Shown here: piece after piece, positions 1 to 7,149 of the stretch
Layout: each line of letters opens with the position of its first letter
Position numbering within the stretch: the stretch's first letter is position 1
Source of the DNA: Candidatus Kuenenia stuttgartensis
GTDB lineage: Bacteria; Planctomycetota; Planctomycetia; Isosphaerales; Isosphaeraceae
Direction: 5' to 3'
Length of the DNA stretch: 10,158 nt
Assembly (NCBI GenBank): GCA_945872325.1
Contig: CAMBZY010000067.1
Span: 1 to 10,158 of the forward strand
Made by a program: the position numbers and the translations under genes
Notes under the pieces: generated by a model
Database searches by the model: none
What the model was told of the DNA's origin: nothing
The model's input: only the letters and a program-made list of their open reading frames with translations

Positions 1-87
1 GAATCCTACGGGCCGCATTTTCAGTCTTGCCCTATGTTCGTGACGCACCTTGACTAATCCCAACCCTGGTCGGATCCATCACCAGCC

Positions 88-2133
88 ATGGTCGATAAGC
101 CTGATCGCGCCCCTTTGCCCGTGGTGATCCCTTATCAGGATCTGACACCTTACGAACTGGTCAGCCCTGAACCGGGTGCTCGTAAAAAAACGGGCCGTAA
201 GAGCCTTCCATGGGGATTAATCGTAACAGGCCTTTGCTTTTTAAGCGCTTTAACATGCCACTCGATATTGATTTACCAGTCACTTGGAGGCTGGTCAGGC
301 CTGACTGGCCCTCATCCGATTCTCAAAGATGACCATCCGCTCTATCTGCATTCGGCAGTCGTCACAAAGTCATTTTTGAGACAAACTGGCACCACAGCAG
401 GATACGACCCTACGTTCATGGGTGGGTACTCCAAATCGGCCGTTTTTCCAGCCTCAAGCACGTTTCCTGAACTGATTGTGGCCGCCACCGCTCCGATCGC
501 ATCTGCTGAGACATCGTACAAGTTTTATATTCTGATTTCAGCAATACTTGCGCCTCTGATCGTCGCTTGGTCTGCTGCCGGCCTATGCCATTCCAGTGCG
601 GTTGGATTTGGGGCAGGCATAGGATGGCTCATCTACCTCTGGACCGATTTTCCGATCCAATATATCGGCTTCGGCATGATCCCCTATTTCCTTTCGATAC
701 CAGTGGCCCTTGCAACACTTAGAGTCTGTTGTGATTGGCTTGGATCAAGCCGGTTCCTGCCGTGGTTGGGCATGACTGTCCTGCTCTCCCTCACGATCCT
801 GATCCACTTCACGGCACTGATGGTTCTCGGTCCAGCTGCATTTGCTGCCTGGGGCGTTTCTCGAAATCGGCTCAAGCATGGTCTGGCTGGCCTATCAGCC
901 TTTATTTTGGCAGCACTTGCCAACGCATTCTGGTGGTGGCCTGGTGTCTTGTTGGCAGCGACGAAGGGCGATAGCGGATTCGCTTTCTCTCACTCTCAAG
1001 AAGGCGTTTTAGCTCGCCTGGTGAAAATTCCCTGGTCGGAATCACCTACTGAAGTCTTTCTCTGGCTTGGACTTCTGGCAGGTTTACCGATTCTGATGAA
1101 GTTGCACAAAATCGAAGCCGCCGCATTGGCAGGTTTTGCCCTGGGCGGATTCTTTTGGGGCTATGGAGCAGGTGCGTTCCCAAGCCTGGACTTCCTCCAG
1201 CCGGGCCGGCACACATACGCCTTCTACCTTTCTGGATCAGTACTTACAGCGTTTATTGTCCACCACATCATGGTGTTCCTAAAGCAATCAAGTCGCATTG
1301 CACCCATCGGACTAGCCATCGGAATCTGTCTGGTATCGATTCGTATCGCAGGGCCGACCCTGCAAGCAGTGGCCAAGATCTGGGCAAACCCTCCATCAGC
1401 TCCGCTTCAATCATCCGTCCCTTCGCTTTACACAGCCATTTTCAACACGCTCAAATCACAAGTAAACCAAGGTGATAGAGTGCTTTACGAAGAGGGCGGG
1501 TTTGGCCGCGACATTTTTGAAGGTGGTCGATATTCAGGAGTTATGGCGCGGGCACTGGGCGTAGAATTTATCGGTGGCCCGTATTTGCATTCGTCCTTGA
1601 GCACGAATGTGGCCCAGTTTGGTGAAGGGAAACTTTTCGGCCGAGAGGATTGGAATTTAAGTTGGCTGGAACAGATGAAAACGCGTTACGGCCTTTCCTG
1701 GATCGTAGCCTGGAGCGATAAAGCTCGGTCGATGATCGACGCCAATCCGGATCAATTCCAAGTCGTTCTGAATCAAGGCCAGTTGCGGGTGGCGAAGATT
1801 TTGGCCAAAAGTCCAATTTCGATAAACCTAAGTCCACGAACGGCTTTGGTTGGCCAAGAGCATATTGAAGGCGAAATCAAAGCCATTCCTGGCCGCATTT
1901 CGTTGAAGATTAAGCCTTCAAGTTCAGGAATTGCGGTTGACCGCGAGGTCGTTCTGAGATATCACTGGGTTCCAAATCTCCACGTGATTGGCCATTCCGG
2001 TGTCCGAATCGCGCAGGAGAATGCCTTGGATGGCACGCTTCCACCGTTGATGAAGCTTGTGCTGGATTCCGGGGCATCTGGTTCGGTCGAAATTCAACTG
2101 AGCCCTTGGCGAATGGACGCAAACGGATCATGA
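88..2133 (+). CDS. Large polytopic membrane protein, GT-C glycosyltransferase-like
   Basis: This 681-residue protein has a proline-rich cytoplasmic N-terminus (residues 1-40), a first membrane segment at about 42-65, then a periplasmic loop with D81-D82-H83 and GYDPTFMGGY (105-114). About ten further hydrophobic segments reach to about residue 422, and a soluble C-terminal domain covers 440-681. An acidic pair in the first external loop is typical of GT-C enzymes, which transfer sugars from polyprenyl-phosphate donors outside the membrane. The motif LQPGRHTYAF (370-379) resembles the QPxR motif of large bacterial membrane proteins often labelled '6-pyruvoyl-tetrahydropterin synthase-related'. 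Donor and acceptor cannot be read from sequence. The start is bounded by an in-frame TAA at 55-57; ATG 88 has no clear Shine-Dalgarno. The next gene starts 56 bases after the stop, so co-transcription is likely. The membrane topology is clear; the enzymatic role is inferred. Confidence 0.8.
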   Translation: MVDKPDRAPLPVVIPYQDLTPYELVSPEPGARKKTGRKSLPWGLIVTGLCFLSALTCHSILIYQSLGGWSGLTGPHPILKDDHPLYLHSAVVTKSFLRQTGTTAGYDPTFMGGYSKSAVFPASSTFPELIVAATAPIASAETSYKFYILISAILAPLIVAWSAAGLCHSSAVGFGAGIGWLIYLWTDFPIQYIGFGMIPYFLSIPVALATLRVCCDWLGSSRFLPWLGMTVLLSLTILIHFTALMVLGPAAFAAWGVSRNRLKHGLAGLSAFILAALANAFWWWPGVLLAATKGDSGFAFSHSQEGVLARLVKIPWSESPTEVFLWLGLLAGLPILMKLHKIEAAALAGFALGGFFWGYGAGAFPSLDFLQPGRHTYAFYLSGSVLTAFIVHHIMVFLKQSSRIAPIGLAIGICLVSIRIAGPTLQAVAKIWANPPSAPLQSSVPSLYTAIFNTLKSQVNQGDRVLYEEGGFGRDIFEGGRYSGVMARALGVEFIGGPYLHSSLSTNVAQFGEGKLFGREDWNLSWLEQMKTRYGLSWIVAWSDKARSMIDANPDQFQVVLNQGQLRVAKILAKSPISINLSPRTALVGQEHIEGEIKAIPGRISLKIKPSSSGIAVDREVVLRYHWVPNLHVIGHSGVRIAQENALDGTLPPLMKLVLDSGASGSVEIQLSPWRMDANGS

Positions 2134-2189
2134 CGCAAGTGTCATGACTGAGAAAAGTTGTGGCTCGTCTCCAAGGAAGGGGCTTGCCG

Positions 2190-3617
2190 ATGAGTTCGGA
2201 TGCTTGGTCGCTCAATCCAGTTCGTGAAAAACAGGGAAGCCGATTCCTCGTCGCCCTACTTTGCGCTGTCTCATTCATGGCCCTGATCGCTTATACGCAC
2301 AAGGCTGCTGAGGATCGAAGCGCTTTCGTAAGGTGGAGATATCAGGTCATCCAGCTGATGGAAAACGGTCGGAACATTTATGACAGGGAGATGTACCCAA
2401 ATCCCCCCGTCATGCCGATCACGTTATATCCACTGATGATGCTGCCCCCGCTTCTTGGTGCCGTCGCCTTTTTTGTGATCAAAGTCGGGCTGGCCATTTT
2501 GTCAGCCACCATGATCGCCAGAATGGTACGAGAGCAAAATTGGCCGATCTCAAAATGGTGCTATTTTGCAGTCGCCATCATGAGTTTAAGGCCAATTCTA
2601 AGCGACCTTCAGCACGGCAATATCAATATTCTGATCCTCTTCATGGTGGTCCTCGCAGTGGACGCATGGACACGAGGTCGTGACTGGCTGGGCGGCTTTG
2701 CGCTCGGTCTGGCAATCACCTGTAAAGTGACTCCAGCACTATTCTTACCGTACTTTCTATATAAGCGTTCATGGAAGATGCTGGTGGCCACTTCTGTCGC
2801 CATTCTGGTCTTCATGTTCGTGGTCCCAGTCGTCGTTCTTGGCCCTGACCTGGCCAGCCAATGTTTGGGTTCTTGGTGGCACAGGATCATCAGCCCTTAC
2901 GTTTCCGGTGGAGTGGTCGGCGACCTTGAAATCAACCAGTCGATGGTCGGTGTGATCAACCGCCTCATGGTTCTCGACGAAACTCCAGGCCGATATGGCT
3001 CGACCCTGAAACTGAATGTGGTGAATTGGGATCCCAAGTTTGTCGCCAGAATCGTGAAAGTCCTTTCCATCGCGTGGGTTGGAGTTCTTTTCATGCTCTG
3101 CAGGACCAAAACTTACAGACGCGACGATCCACGGCTTTTAGGCGAATTCTCGCTGGTGGTTCTGACCATGCTTTTCGTCTCGGAACGAAGCTGGAAGCAC
3201 CACTATGTAACACTATTGCTGCCAATCACTTATCTTGCATATCGACTGTTTCGGCCAGACATTACCAGACGCGATAAATGGATCATTGGGAGTGCCCTTG
3301 GGCTCGCCATGCTGTTGATAGGGACCACTTCGAGCGAGATTGGTGGATGGTTTGCAGGTGGTAAGGGGCACAAAATCGCCCAGTTCTATGGAATGTATTT
3401 CTGGGCCGGTGTGGTGATCTATCTGGCCACTGCGTGGAGGGTTGTTGTTGAGGGGAATTGGCCTTCAAGCTCTCCACAACTCAATATAGAACAATCTGTT
3501 AAAGCCTCCGAACCGGCTCGCCGTTTGTTGATCGACAAGGTGCTGCCAACACCTCATCTGCGGGTCTCGCAATCCGTAAAATCCAAAGAATCGGAAAAGT
3601 CTTACTCAACTTACTGA
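2190..3617 (+). CDS. GT87 / DUF2029 polyprenyl-phosphate-dependent glycosyltransferase
   Basis: This 475-residue integral membrane protein belongs to the DUF2029 (GT87) branch of GT-C enzymes, relatives of mycobacterial polyprenol-phosphomannose-dependent alpha-mannosyltransferases. Visible family signatures are IYDREMYPNPPVMPITLYP in the first external loop (63-81, with D65 as candidate acidic catalytic residue), LSDLQHGNINILIL (137-150, the family's 'GQxN' region), CKVTPALFLPYFL (178-190), NQSMVGVINRL (249-259) and SWKHHYVTLLLP (334-345). Membrane segments alternate through about residue 420, followed by a charged cytoplasmic tail (421-475). A GTG at 2160 would add ten residues, but ATG 2190 is preferred because AAGGAAGG at 2173-2180 sits 9 bases before it. 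It lies directly after the other GT-C-like gene and probably shares its transcript and pathway. The sugar and acceptor are not determinable. No clear terminator follows. Confidence 0.88.
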   Translation: MSSDAWSLNPVREKQGSRFLVALLCAVSFMALIAYTHKAAEDRSAFVRWRYQVIQLMENGRNIYDREMYPNPPVMPITLYPLMMLPPLLGAVAFFVIKVGLAILSATMIARMVREQNWPISKWCYFAVAIMSLRPILSDLQHGNINILILFMVVLAVDAWTRGRDWLGGFALGLAITCKVTPALFLPYFLYKRSWKMLVATSVAILVFMFVVPVVVLGPDLASQCLGSWWHRIISPYVSGGVVGDLEINQSMVGVINRLMVLDETPGRYGSTLKLNVVNWDPKFVARIVKVLSIAWVGVLFMLCRTKTYRRDDPRLLGEFSLVVLTMLFVSERSWKHHYVTLLLPITYLAYRLFRPDITRRDKWIIGSALGLAMLLIGTTSSEIGGWFAGGKGHKIAQFYGMYFWAGVVIYLATAWRVVVEGNWPSSSPQLNIEQSVKASEPARRLLIDKVLPTPHLRVSQSVKSKESEKSYSTY

Positions 3618-3649
3618 CCGATTCCATCCGATTAAAAATCCATAAGACA

Positions 3650-3663
3650 CAAGCTTCGGCTTG
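3650..3663 (+). repeat. Small UUCG-tetraloop hairpin after the GT87 gene
   Basis: CAAGC (3650-3654), TTCG loop, GCTTG (3659-3663) form a 5-bp stem closed by C-G around a very stable UUCG tetraloop, 33 bases after the GT87 stop codon. No T-run follows, so it is not a standard intrinsic terminator. It may protect the 3' end of the transcript or be incidental. Confidence 0.3.
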
Positions 3664-3703
3664 GACATCTACCCGCAAGGTGGTGGATCAGTCCAGGCCG
3701 ATT

Positions 3704-3735
3704 TTCGTTTCCCGGGGGGACACTGAGGAAACGAA
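3704..3735 (+). repeat. Inverted repeat upstream of the dockerin/Ig gene
   Basis: TTCGTTTCC (3704-3712) and GGAAACGAA (3727-3735) are perfect 9-base complements around a 14-base loop that contains CGGGGGG. The element lies 53 bases before ATG 3789, in the leader or promoter of the gene for the dockerin/Ig protein. No U-tract follows, so termination is unlikely; an operator or a 5'-UTR hairpin is more plausible. Confidence 0.45.
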
Positions 3736-3788
3736 TTTATCCAAGCTTTTGGTTGGAATCACAGAACCGATCAGGAGGATCAAAGACT

Positions 3789-4742
3789 ATGGAACGCCCT
3801 CGCAAGAATCACCAGTGCCTGTTTGAAATTCAAGAAGCACAACTCGAACGCCGCGACGTTCCAGCCAGTAACCTGGGAAACACGTTCGCGATCGTTCCAG
3901 GCGAGATCACTAAAGCAGGCGATGCAGCAGTTATTAAAGTCAACCTGACAAGCGACTTATTCACCATCCCCAAGGGCAGAGCCACTCTTGGAGTAGCTGT
4001 GGCGGCCACCACGGCTTCTACCGTTCAGCCTTTGATTTCCAAAGTGGTGAATGGGACTAACAAATCGGTTGTCCAGCCGGCTGCCCCTGGGGCTGGCAAG
4101 GCGGTCAGTGCGGCAGTGGTGACCACGAAAACGGCCACACCAAGCCTGCTGAACGTGCAGCTTAATAAAGGGCAAAAGAGCAGCAGTTACAGCGTCTCTG
4201 TGAAGGATAAAGCCTCTGGCAAAGGCAACTTCCTGTCAGGCTTCTACCTGCCTGGCGATGCCAACGGCGACTTGAAGGTCGATAAAACCGATCTTACGGC
4301 GATCAAGTCAAAGATTGGTGCCAAAGTCGGTGCGGCCAACTACGATTTCAACGCTGATTCGAATCGTGATGGACAGATTGACAACGCCGATGTGAAGCTT
4401 GCCCAGAGCAATCAGGGCGTAGTGATCAAGGTCAAGCCGATGATCACGGCCCGTCTTGACCCTGCCAGCGATACGGGCACAGCGGATCGAATCACGGACA
4501 ACCGGAACGTGCAGTTCCAGGGCGTTGCAACACCAGGCTCGACTGTGACTTACACAGAAGTGGACAGCAAGACAACGCCTGTCTCGACCAAGGCCGATGC
4601 GACCGGGAATTACACTTTGACAGCAAGTCTGGCAGACGGGAACAACCTTTACCGGGTCAACGCGACCGATTCATTCGGCCAGACGATCTCTGGACTGTTG
4701 TCGCCAGTCACTTACAAAACCAATCCACCAGGAAAAGTCTGA
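3789..4742 (+). CDS. Planctomycete surface/secreted protein with dockerin-like EF-hands and an Ig-like domain
   Basis: This 317-residue protein carries LERRDVPA (19-26), the short motif found near the N-terminus of many planctomycete exported proteins. A low-complexity Ala/Val/Thr-rich part spans about 60-135. A dockerin-type I-like pair of calcium loops follows: loop one D157, N159, D161, K163, D165, D168, and loop two D190, N192, D194, Q196, D201. A C-terminal bacterial Ig-like domain (about 219-312) shows SDTGTADRIT and GVATPGSTVTYTE, both typical of tandem Ig-like adhesin modules. There is no conventional signal peptide. ATG 3789 is chosen over the ATG at 3753 because AGGAGG at 3773-3778 lies 10 bases before it and the planctomycete motif then falls close to the N-terminus. 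A strong terminator follows. It is probably a cell-surface or matrix protein that binds calcium; a binding partner is not evident. Confidence 0.85.
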   Translation: MERPRKNHQCLFEIQEAQLERRDVPASNLGNTFAIVPGEITKAGDAAVIKVNLTSDLFTIPKGRATLGVAVAATTASTVQPLISKVVNGTNKSVVQPAAPGAGKAVSAAVVTTKTATPSLLNVQLNKGQKSSSYSVSVKDKASGKGNFLSGFYLPGDANGDLKVDKTDLTAIKSKIGAKVGAANYDFNADSNRDGQIDNADVKLAQSNQGVVIKVKPMITARLDPASDTGTADRITDNRNVQFQGVATPGSTVTYTEVDSKTTPVSTKADATGNYTLTASLADGNNLYRVNATDSFGQTISGLLSPVTYKTNPPGKV

Positions 4743-4777
4743 TTCTCCCGGATTCAGAACTTTGACCCAGAATACCT

Positions 4778-4818
4778 ATGAAAGGCGGCCTTCAAAGGCT
4801 GCCTTTCATTTTGTTTTT
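4778..4818 (+). terminator. Intrinsic terminator of the dockerin/Ig gene
   Basis: A 13-bp stem (4778-4790 with 4797-4809, one G-U wobble) closes the six-base loop TTCAAA and is followed by TTTGTTTTT-like sequence to 4818. It starts 36 bases after the stop at 4742. The complementary strand lacks a T-run after the stem, so it should act mainly on + strand transcripts, although it also lies just beyond the end of the convergent STAS gene. Confidence 0.88.
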
Positions 4819-4840
4819 CGTGATTCCCAGTCGATTTCTA

Positions 4841-5206
4841 TCAGGCTGCTTCCAGACCTAAAACTTTTCGAGCGGTTGCTTTACATTCGGTAAACGTGAA
4901 CATGGCGTCGAGTTTACTGACCTGAAAAACTTCTCTGACATTGATATCCACATTACAGAAGACCATGCGTCCACCGGCCTGCTTCACATTTCGGCTGAGG
5001 GCCAGGAAGCCACCGAGTGATGCGGAACCTGAAAATTCGACTCCATTCATGTCGACAATCAGGTCTTTCAAACCAGTTTTTGCAGAGAGTTGGGTGAATT
5101 GCATTCGCAGATCAACCACAGGCTTGGGGTCCATCCGCAGGCAATCCCAAAATTCAGCAACGAGAACCCCAGGCTCTTCCCGAAGTTCCACACTCGGCTT
5201 CAACAC
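4841..5206 (-). CDS. STAS-domain protein, anti-sigma-factor-antagonist-like
   Basis: This 121-residue single-domain protein fits the STAS fold of SpoIIAA/RsbV-type anti-anti-sigma factors. The core strand and loop read LIVDMNGVEFSGSASLGGFL (49-68), then a helix (69-77) and the strand MVFCNV (81-86). Family members bind an anti-sigma kinase and are switched by phosphorylation of a conserved Ser. Ungapped alignment to the SpoIIAA pattern VDFMDSSGLG puts Ala62 at the phosphoserine position, with Ser59, Ser61 and Ser63 close by; similar replacements are, from memory, common in planctomycete STAS proteins. The start is GTG at 5206, supported by AGGAG at 5220-5216 nine bases upstream on this strand. 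No anti-sigma kinase or phosphatase gene lies nearby, so its partner must be encoded elsewhere. It could also be a structural or regulatory STAS protein unrelated to sigma control. Confidence 0.85.
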   Translation of the reverse strand: MLKPSVELREEPGVLVAEFWDCLRMDPKPVVDLRMQFTQLSAKTGLKDLIVDMNGVEFSGSASLGGFLALSRNVKQAGGRMVFCNVDINVREVFQVSKLDAMFTFTECKATARKVLGLEAA

Positions 5207-5370
5207 GTCTTCATACTCCTGATTCGGTCGCAGTCATTTCATCAGTTCGAGTCACACATCAACAAACATGGACCATGAATTTTCACAATTCCGGGCACAT
5301 CAACTTCCAGGAACTGAAAATTGATCCGTGATCGTGGTGCAATCGTTCTGAGAAGGGCTGCTTGAGGAAC

Positions 5371-5385
5371 GTCGTCAGTGACGAC
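5371..5385. promoter_or_regulatory. 15-bp palindrome, candidate operator
   Basis: GTCGTCA-G-TGACGAC is a perfect inverted repeat with 7-base arms and a one-base centre. It lies between the divergent STAS and DUF1573 genes, 45 bases upstream of the -35 box at 5430. The form fits a binding site for a dimeric regulator; which one is unknown. Confidence 0.4.
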
Positions 5386-5429
5386 ACAATCCATCTTGAC
5401 CGATAAATCATGATCACGCTAGCGATAAT

Positions 5430-5457
5430 TTGACAAACCCCACGGAATTCCTAAAAT
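5430..5457 (+). promoter_or_regulatory. Sigma-70-type promoter for the DUF1573 gene
   Basis: A perfect -35 hexamer TTGACA (5430-5435) and TAAAAT (5452-5457, five of six consensus matches) are separated by 16 bases. Transcription would begin near 5464 and give a leader of about 150 bases before ATG 5616. The TTG within this -35 box is the apparent alternative start of a longer open frame, which argues against that start. Confidence 0.6.
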
Positions 5458-5615
5458 CCCACCTCTTTCGGAGGACTTCGTTTGATGAAAGTTCATTGAT
5501 CTATTCGGTTTTGCCGATTTGTGAAAAGATAGAGTGTATTGGTCGTTCCATCATTTTGACCGCTGAACGATTTTGGGTTCTGGCAAAAGCCATAAAGCCC
5601 GGGAGCATTCCCGCC

Positions 5616-6626
5616 ATGCGACGCTCAGAATTCATTGCGGTTTTGACAGGACTCTCACTGACTTTGCTCGTGCATGGCTCACCCCAGAGCTTGGCTCAGG
5701 AATGGGTTCCTGCGGTTTTTCCTGACAAAACTTACGACTTTGGCACGGTCGCAAAAGGGTCTAAACTGCGACACAGCTTTAAGGTTGTGAACAGCACAGA
5801 CAAAGAAATCCACATCAGCGGGTATCGCACCAAGTGTGGCTGCACGGAAGTGAAAATCGGAGCGGACACGATCCCTCCCGGCACTCAGACCACCATCGAA
5901 GCCACTCTTGACACGACCAAGTTTCAAGGCGTAAAGGCATCTGGTCTTACGTTAATTATCGATCGGCCCGGCTTCACAGAAGTCGATCTGAACATGAACT
6001 GTTTCATCAGAGGTGATGTCCTGCTCACACCCGGCCAAGTCGATTTTGGTCAGGTCAATCGCACGGATGGCCCATCTCAAGTGCTTTCTCTGCAATATCT
6101 TGGTGGAAATCAAGACTTCAAGATCACCGGCTCCCACCACATCTCGCCGCGACTGAAAGTTCGCATCACCGAGCAGAGTCGGGCCGCTGGTCAAGCCACT
6201 TACCAACTCAGCGCCACCCTGACAGCCGACTCCAAATTAGGATTTTATAAAGATCAGATCACCCTGAAGACCAATGATCCGGCCAGCCCTGAAATTCCGA
6301 TCTTCGTGACGGCCCAGATTCAGGGTCTTTTGACGGCCTCTCCGTCTGTGATGAACCTTGGGACGGTCGCGAAAGGTGCGACGGTCCAGAAGACGGTGAT
6401 TGTGAAGTCGAACAAACCTTTTAAGCTCTCTGACACTAAGTCGACCAAGGGTGAAGTCACAGCCAAGGCGAACGAAGCCTCTGCCAATCAGGCTGTTCAG
6501 ACTCTGACCGTTACTTATAAAGCCCCTTCAACCGTTGGTCCTGATCATGCGATTTTGGAAATTACGAGTGATATCGCCAACGAACCGCCCGCCAAGGTGA
6601 CTCTCTTTGCGACTGTCGGGCCCTGA
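5616..6626 (+). CDS. Secreted DUF1573-domain protein with three Ig-like repeats
   Basis: This 336-residue protein begins with a signal peptide (MRRSEF, hydrophobic 6-19, likely cleavage after SLA at residue 27). A DUF1573 module follows: YDFGTVAKGSKLRHSF (40-55), then CGC at 74-76 and the proline/threonine stretch IPPGTQTTIEATLDT (86-100). Two further related beta-sandwich repeats start at DFGQV (143-147) and NLGTVAKGATVQKTV (247-261). DUF1573 proteins are abundant in planctomycetes and Bacteroidetes and are extracytoplasmic Ig-like (ASH/HYDIN-related) folds of unknown role. ATG 5616 is chosen because GGGAG (5601-5605) lies 10 bases upstream and the signal peptide starts there; an in-frame TTG at 5430 would bury the signal peptide. 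It is transcribed alone, between the promoter near 5430 and the terminator at 6657. Export is well supported; molecular function is unknown. Confidence 0.9.
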   Translation: MRRSEFIAVLTGLSLTLLVHGSPQSLAQEWVPAVFPDKTYDFGTVAKGSKLRHSFKVVNSTDKEIHISGYRTKCGCTEVKIGADTIPPGTQTTIEATLDTTKFQGVKASGLTLIIDRPGFTEVDLNMNCFIRGDVLLTPGQVDFGQVNRTDGPSQVLSLQYLGGNQDFKITGSHHISPRLKVRITEQSRAAGQATYQLSATLTADSKLGFYKDQITLKTNDPASPEIPIFVTAQIQGLLTASPSVMNLGTVAKGATVQKTVIVKSNKPFKLSDTKSTKGEVTAKANEASANQAVQTLTVTYKAPSTVGPDHAILEITSDIANEPPAKVTLFATVGP

Positions 6627-6656
6627 TTCCAGATTCGCACAAACGGTTAGTCCCAA

Positions 6657-6690
6657 CAAAAAACCCCGGCCATTAAGCCGGGGTTTTTTG
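6657..6690. terminator. Bidirectional intrinsic terminator between convergent genes
   Basis: A perfect 14-bp inverted repeat (6657-6670 with 6677-6690) closes a six-base loop. The GC-rich core CCCCGGC/GCCGGGG is flanked by A6 on the left and T6 on the right, so each strand reads a GC hairpin followed by six U residues. It starts 30 bases after the DUF1573 stop and lies 40 bases beyond the end of the lipoprotein gene on the other strand, and should end both transcripts. Confidence 0.93.
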
Positions 6691-6730
6691 TGATAGATCA
6701 GAATTCCGGCCTGCTGAGACCGGACTCAAA

Positions 6731-7120
6731 TCAATGCTGGGCTGATGCTTGTGGTGAAGCAACAACGGTTGGAGCAGCGTAAACAACTGTTTCGCAAGCG
6801 ACTGGAGCAGGAGCACAAGCGGCAGCGGCTTTTTTGTGGTGGAACAGTCCACCCAACTTCAGGCCACCGCACTTCTTGGCAACAGGTGCACATTCAGCAA
6901 CTGGGGCTGGCTCACAAGCGACAGGAGCACAAGCGACTTTTTTGTGGTGGAACAGTCCACCCAACTTCAGGCCACCGCACTTCTTGGCGACAGGAGCACA
7001 TTCAGCAACTGGAGCTGGAGCGCAAACGGCGACAGGAGCGGCACATGGTGTAGCACAAGCTTTTTCAGCATGGCAGCCAGTGAGGGTGGTCATTACGGCT
7101 ACGATTGCGAAACTGATCAT
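6731..7120 (-). CDS. Small Cys/His-rich, Ala/Pro-rich lipoprotein with internal duplication
   Basis: This 129-residue protein has a hydrophobic N-terminus ending in a lipobox LTGC (13-16), so it is probably lipidated at Cys16. The mature part has twelve Cys and two HHKK clusters. A 27-residue unit at 35-61 (PAPVAECAPVAKKCGGLKL, then GGLFHHKK) recurs identically at 71-97. The 5' end lacks Lys or Arg, unusual for a signal peptide, yet no usable start codon lies between ATG 7120 and the in-frame stop at 7174-7172, and GGAG (7134-7131) sits 10 bases before the ATG. The opposite strand is also open in several frames through the repeat, but the lipobox, ribosome site and bidirectional terminator favour this strand. 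I recognise no named family; metal binding or disulfide cross-linking in the envelope would suit the composition, but that is inference. Confidence 0.75.
   Translation of the reverse strand: MISFAIVAVMTTLTGCHAEKACATPCAAPVAVCAPAPVAECAPVAKKCGGLKLGGLFHHKKVACAPVACEPAPVAECAPVAKKCGGLKLGGLFHHKKAAAACAPAPVACETVVYAAPTVVASPQASAQH
6829..6910 (-). repeat. Direct repeat, copy 1 (inside the lipoprotein gene)
   Basis: This 82-base unit matches 6937-7018 at 79 of 82 bases, a period of 108 bases (36 codons). The differences in this copy, at 6881, 6887 and 6905, all fall in third codon positions and leave the protein unchanged. Confidence 0.92.
6937..7018 (-). repeat. Direct repeat, copy 2 (inside the lipoprotein gene)
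   Basis: This is the partner of 6829-6910. On the coding strand it is the first copy translated (residues 35-61). The 26 bases between the copies (6911-6936) encode a shorter Cys/Ala/Pro linker whose sequence resembles the flank following the other copy. Confidence 0.92.
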
Positions 7121-7149
7121 GGTCGGGAAACTCCGGGTGTAGTTGGTGA

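Larger units (their letters stand above)
5222..5615. other. Long divergent intergenic region between the STAS and DUF1573 genes
   Basis: Almost 400 bases separate the two divergent start codons. An open frame continues upstream of the DUF1573 start to a TTG at 5430, but its translation has no recognisable domain and that TTG belongs to a -35 box, so I treat the region as non-coding. It holds a strong candidate promoter at 5430-5457 and a 15-bp palindrome at 5371-5385, listed separately. If the promoter is used, the DUF1573 mRNA has a leader of about 150 bases (roughly 5464-5615). I found no obvious long hairpin, tRNA-like structure or conserved riboswitch in it by eye. Confidence 0.6.

Noticed and set aside
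1..57. Possible C-terminal end of an upstream gene
   Set aside because: All three forward frames are open from position 1 until stops at 41-43, 51-53 and 55-57, and none of the short peptides is recognisable, so no frame can be chosen.
5201..5214. Tiny ATG-initiated reading frame before the STAS gene
   Set aside because: ATG at 5214 on the minus strand gives only four codons before TGA; the AGGAG is better placed for GTG 5206.
5430..5615. N-terminal extension of the DUF1573 protein from TTG 5430
   Set aside because: It would put the signal peptide 62 residues inside the protein, has no ribosome site, and its start lies in a TTGACA -35 box. ATG 5616 has GGGAG at a good distance.
6829..7018. 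CRISPR-like array
   Set aside because: There are only two copies, they lie within a coding frame, the unit is 82 bases, and the differences are synonymous; this is a protein-repeat duplication.
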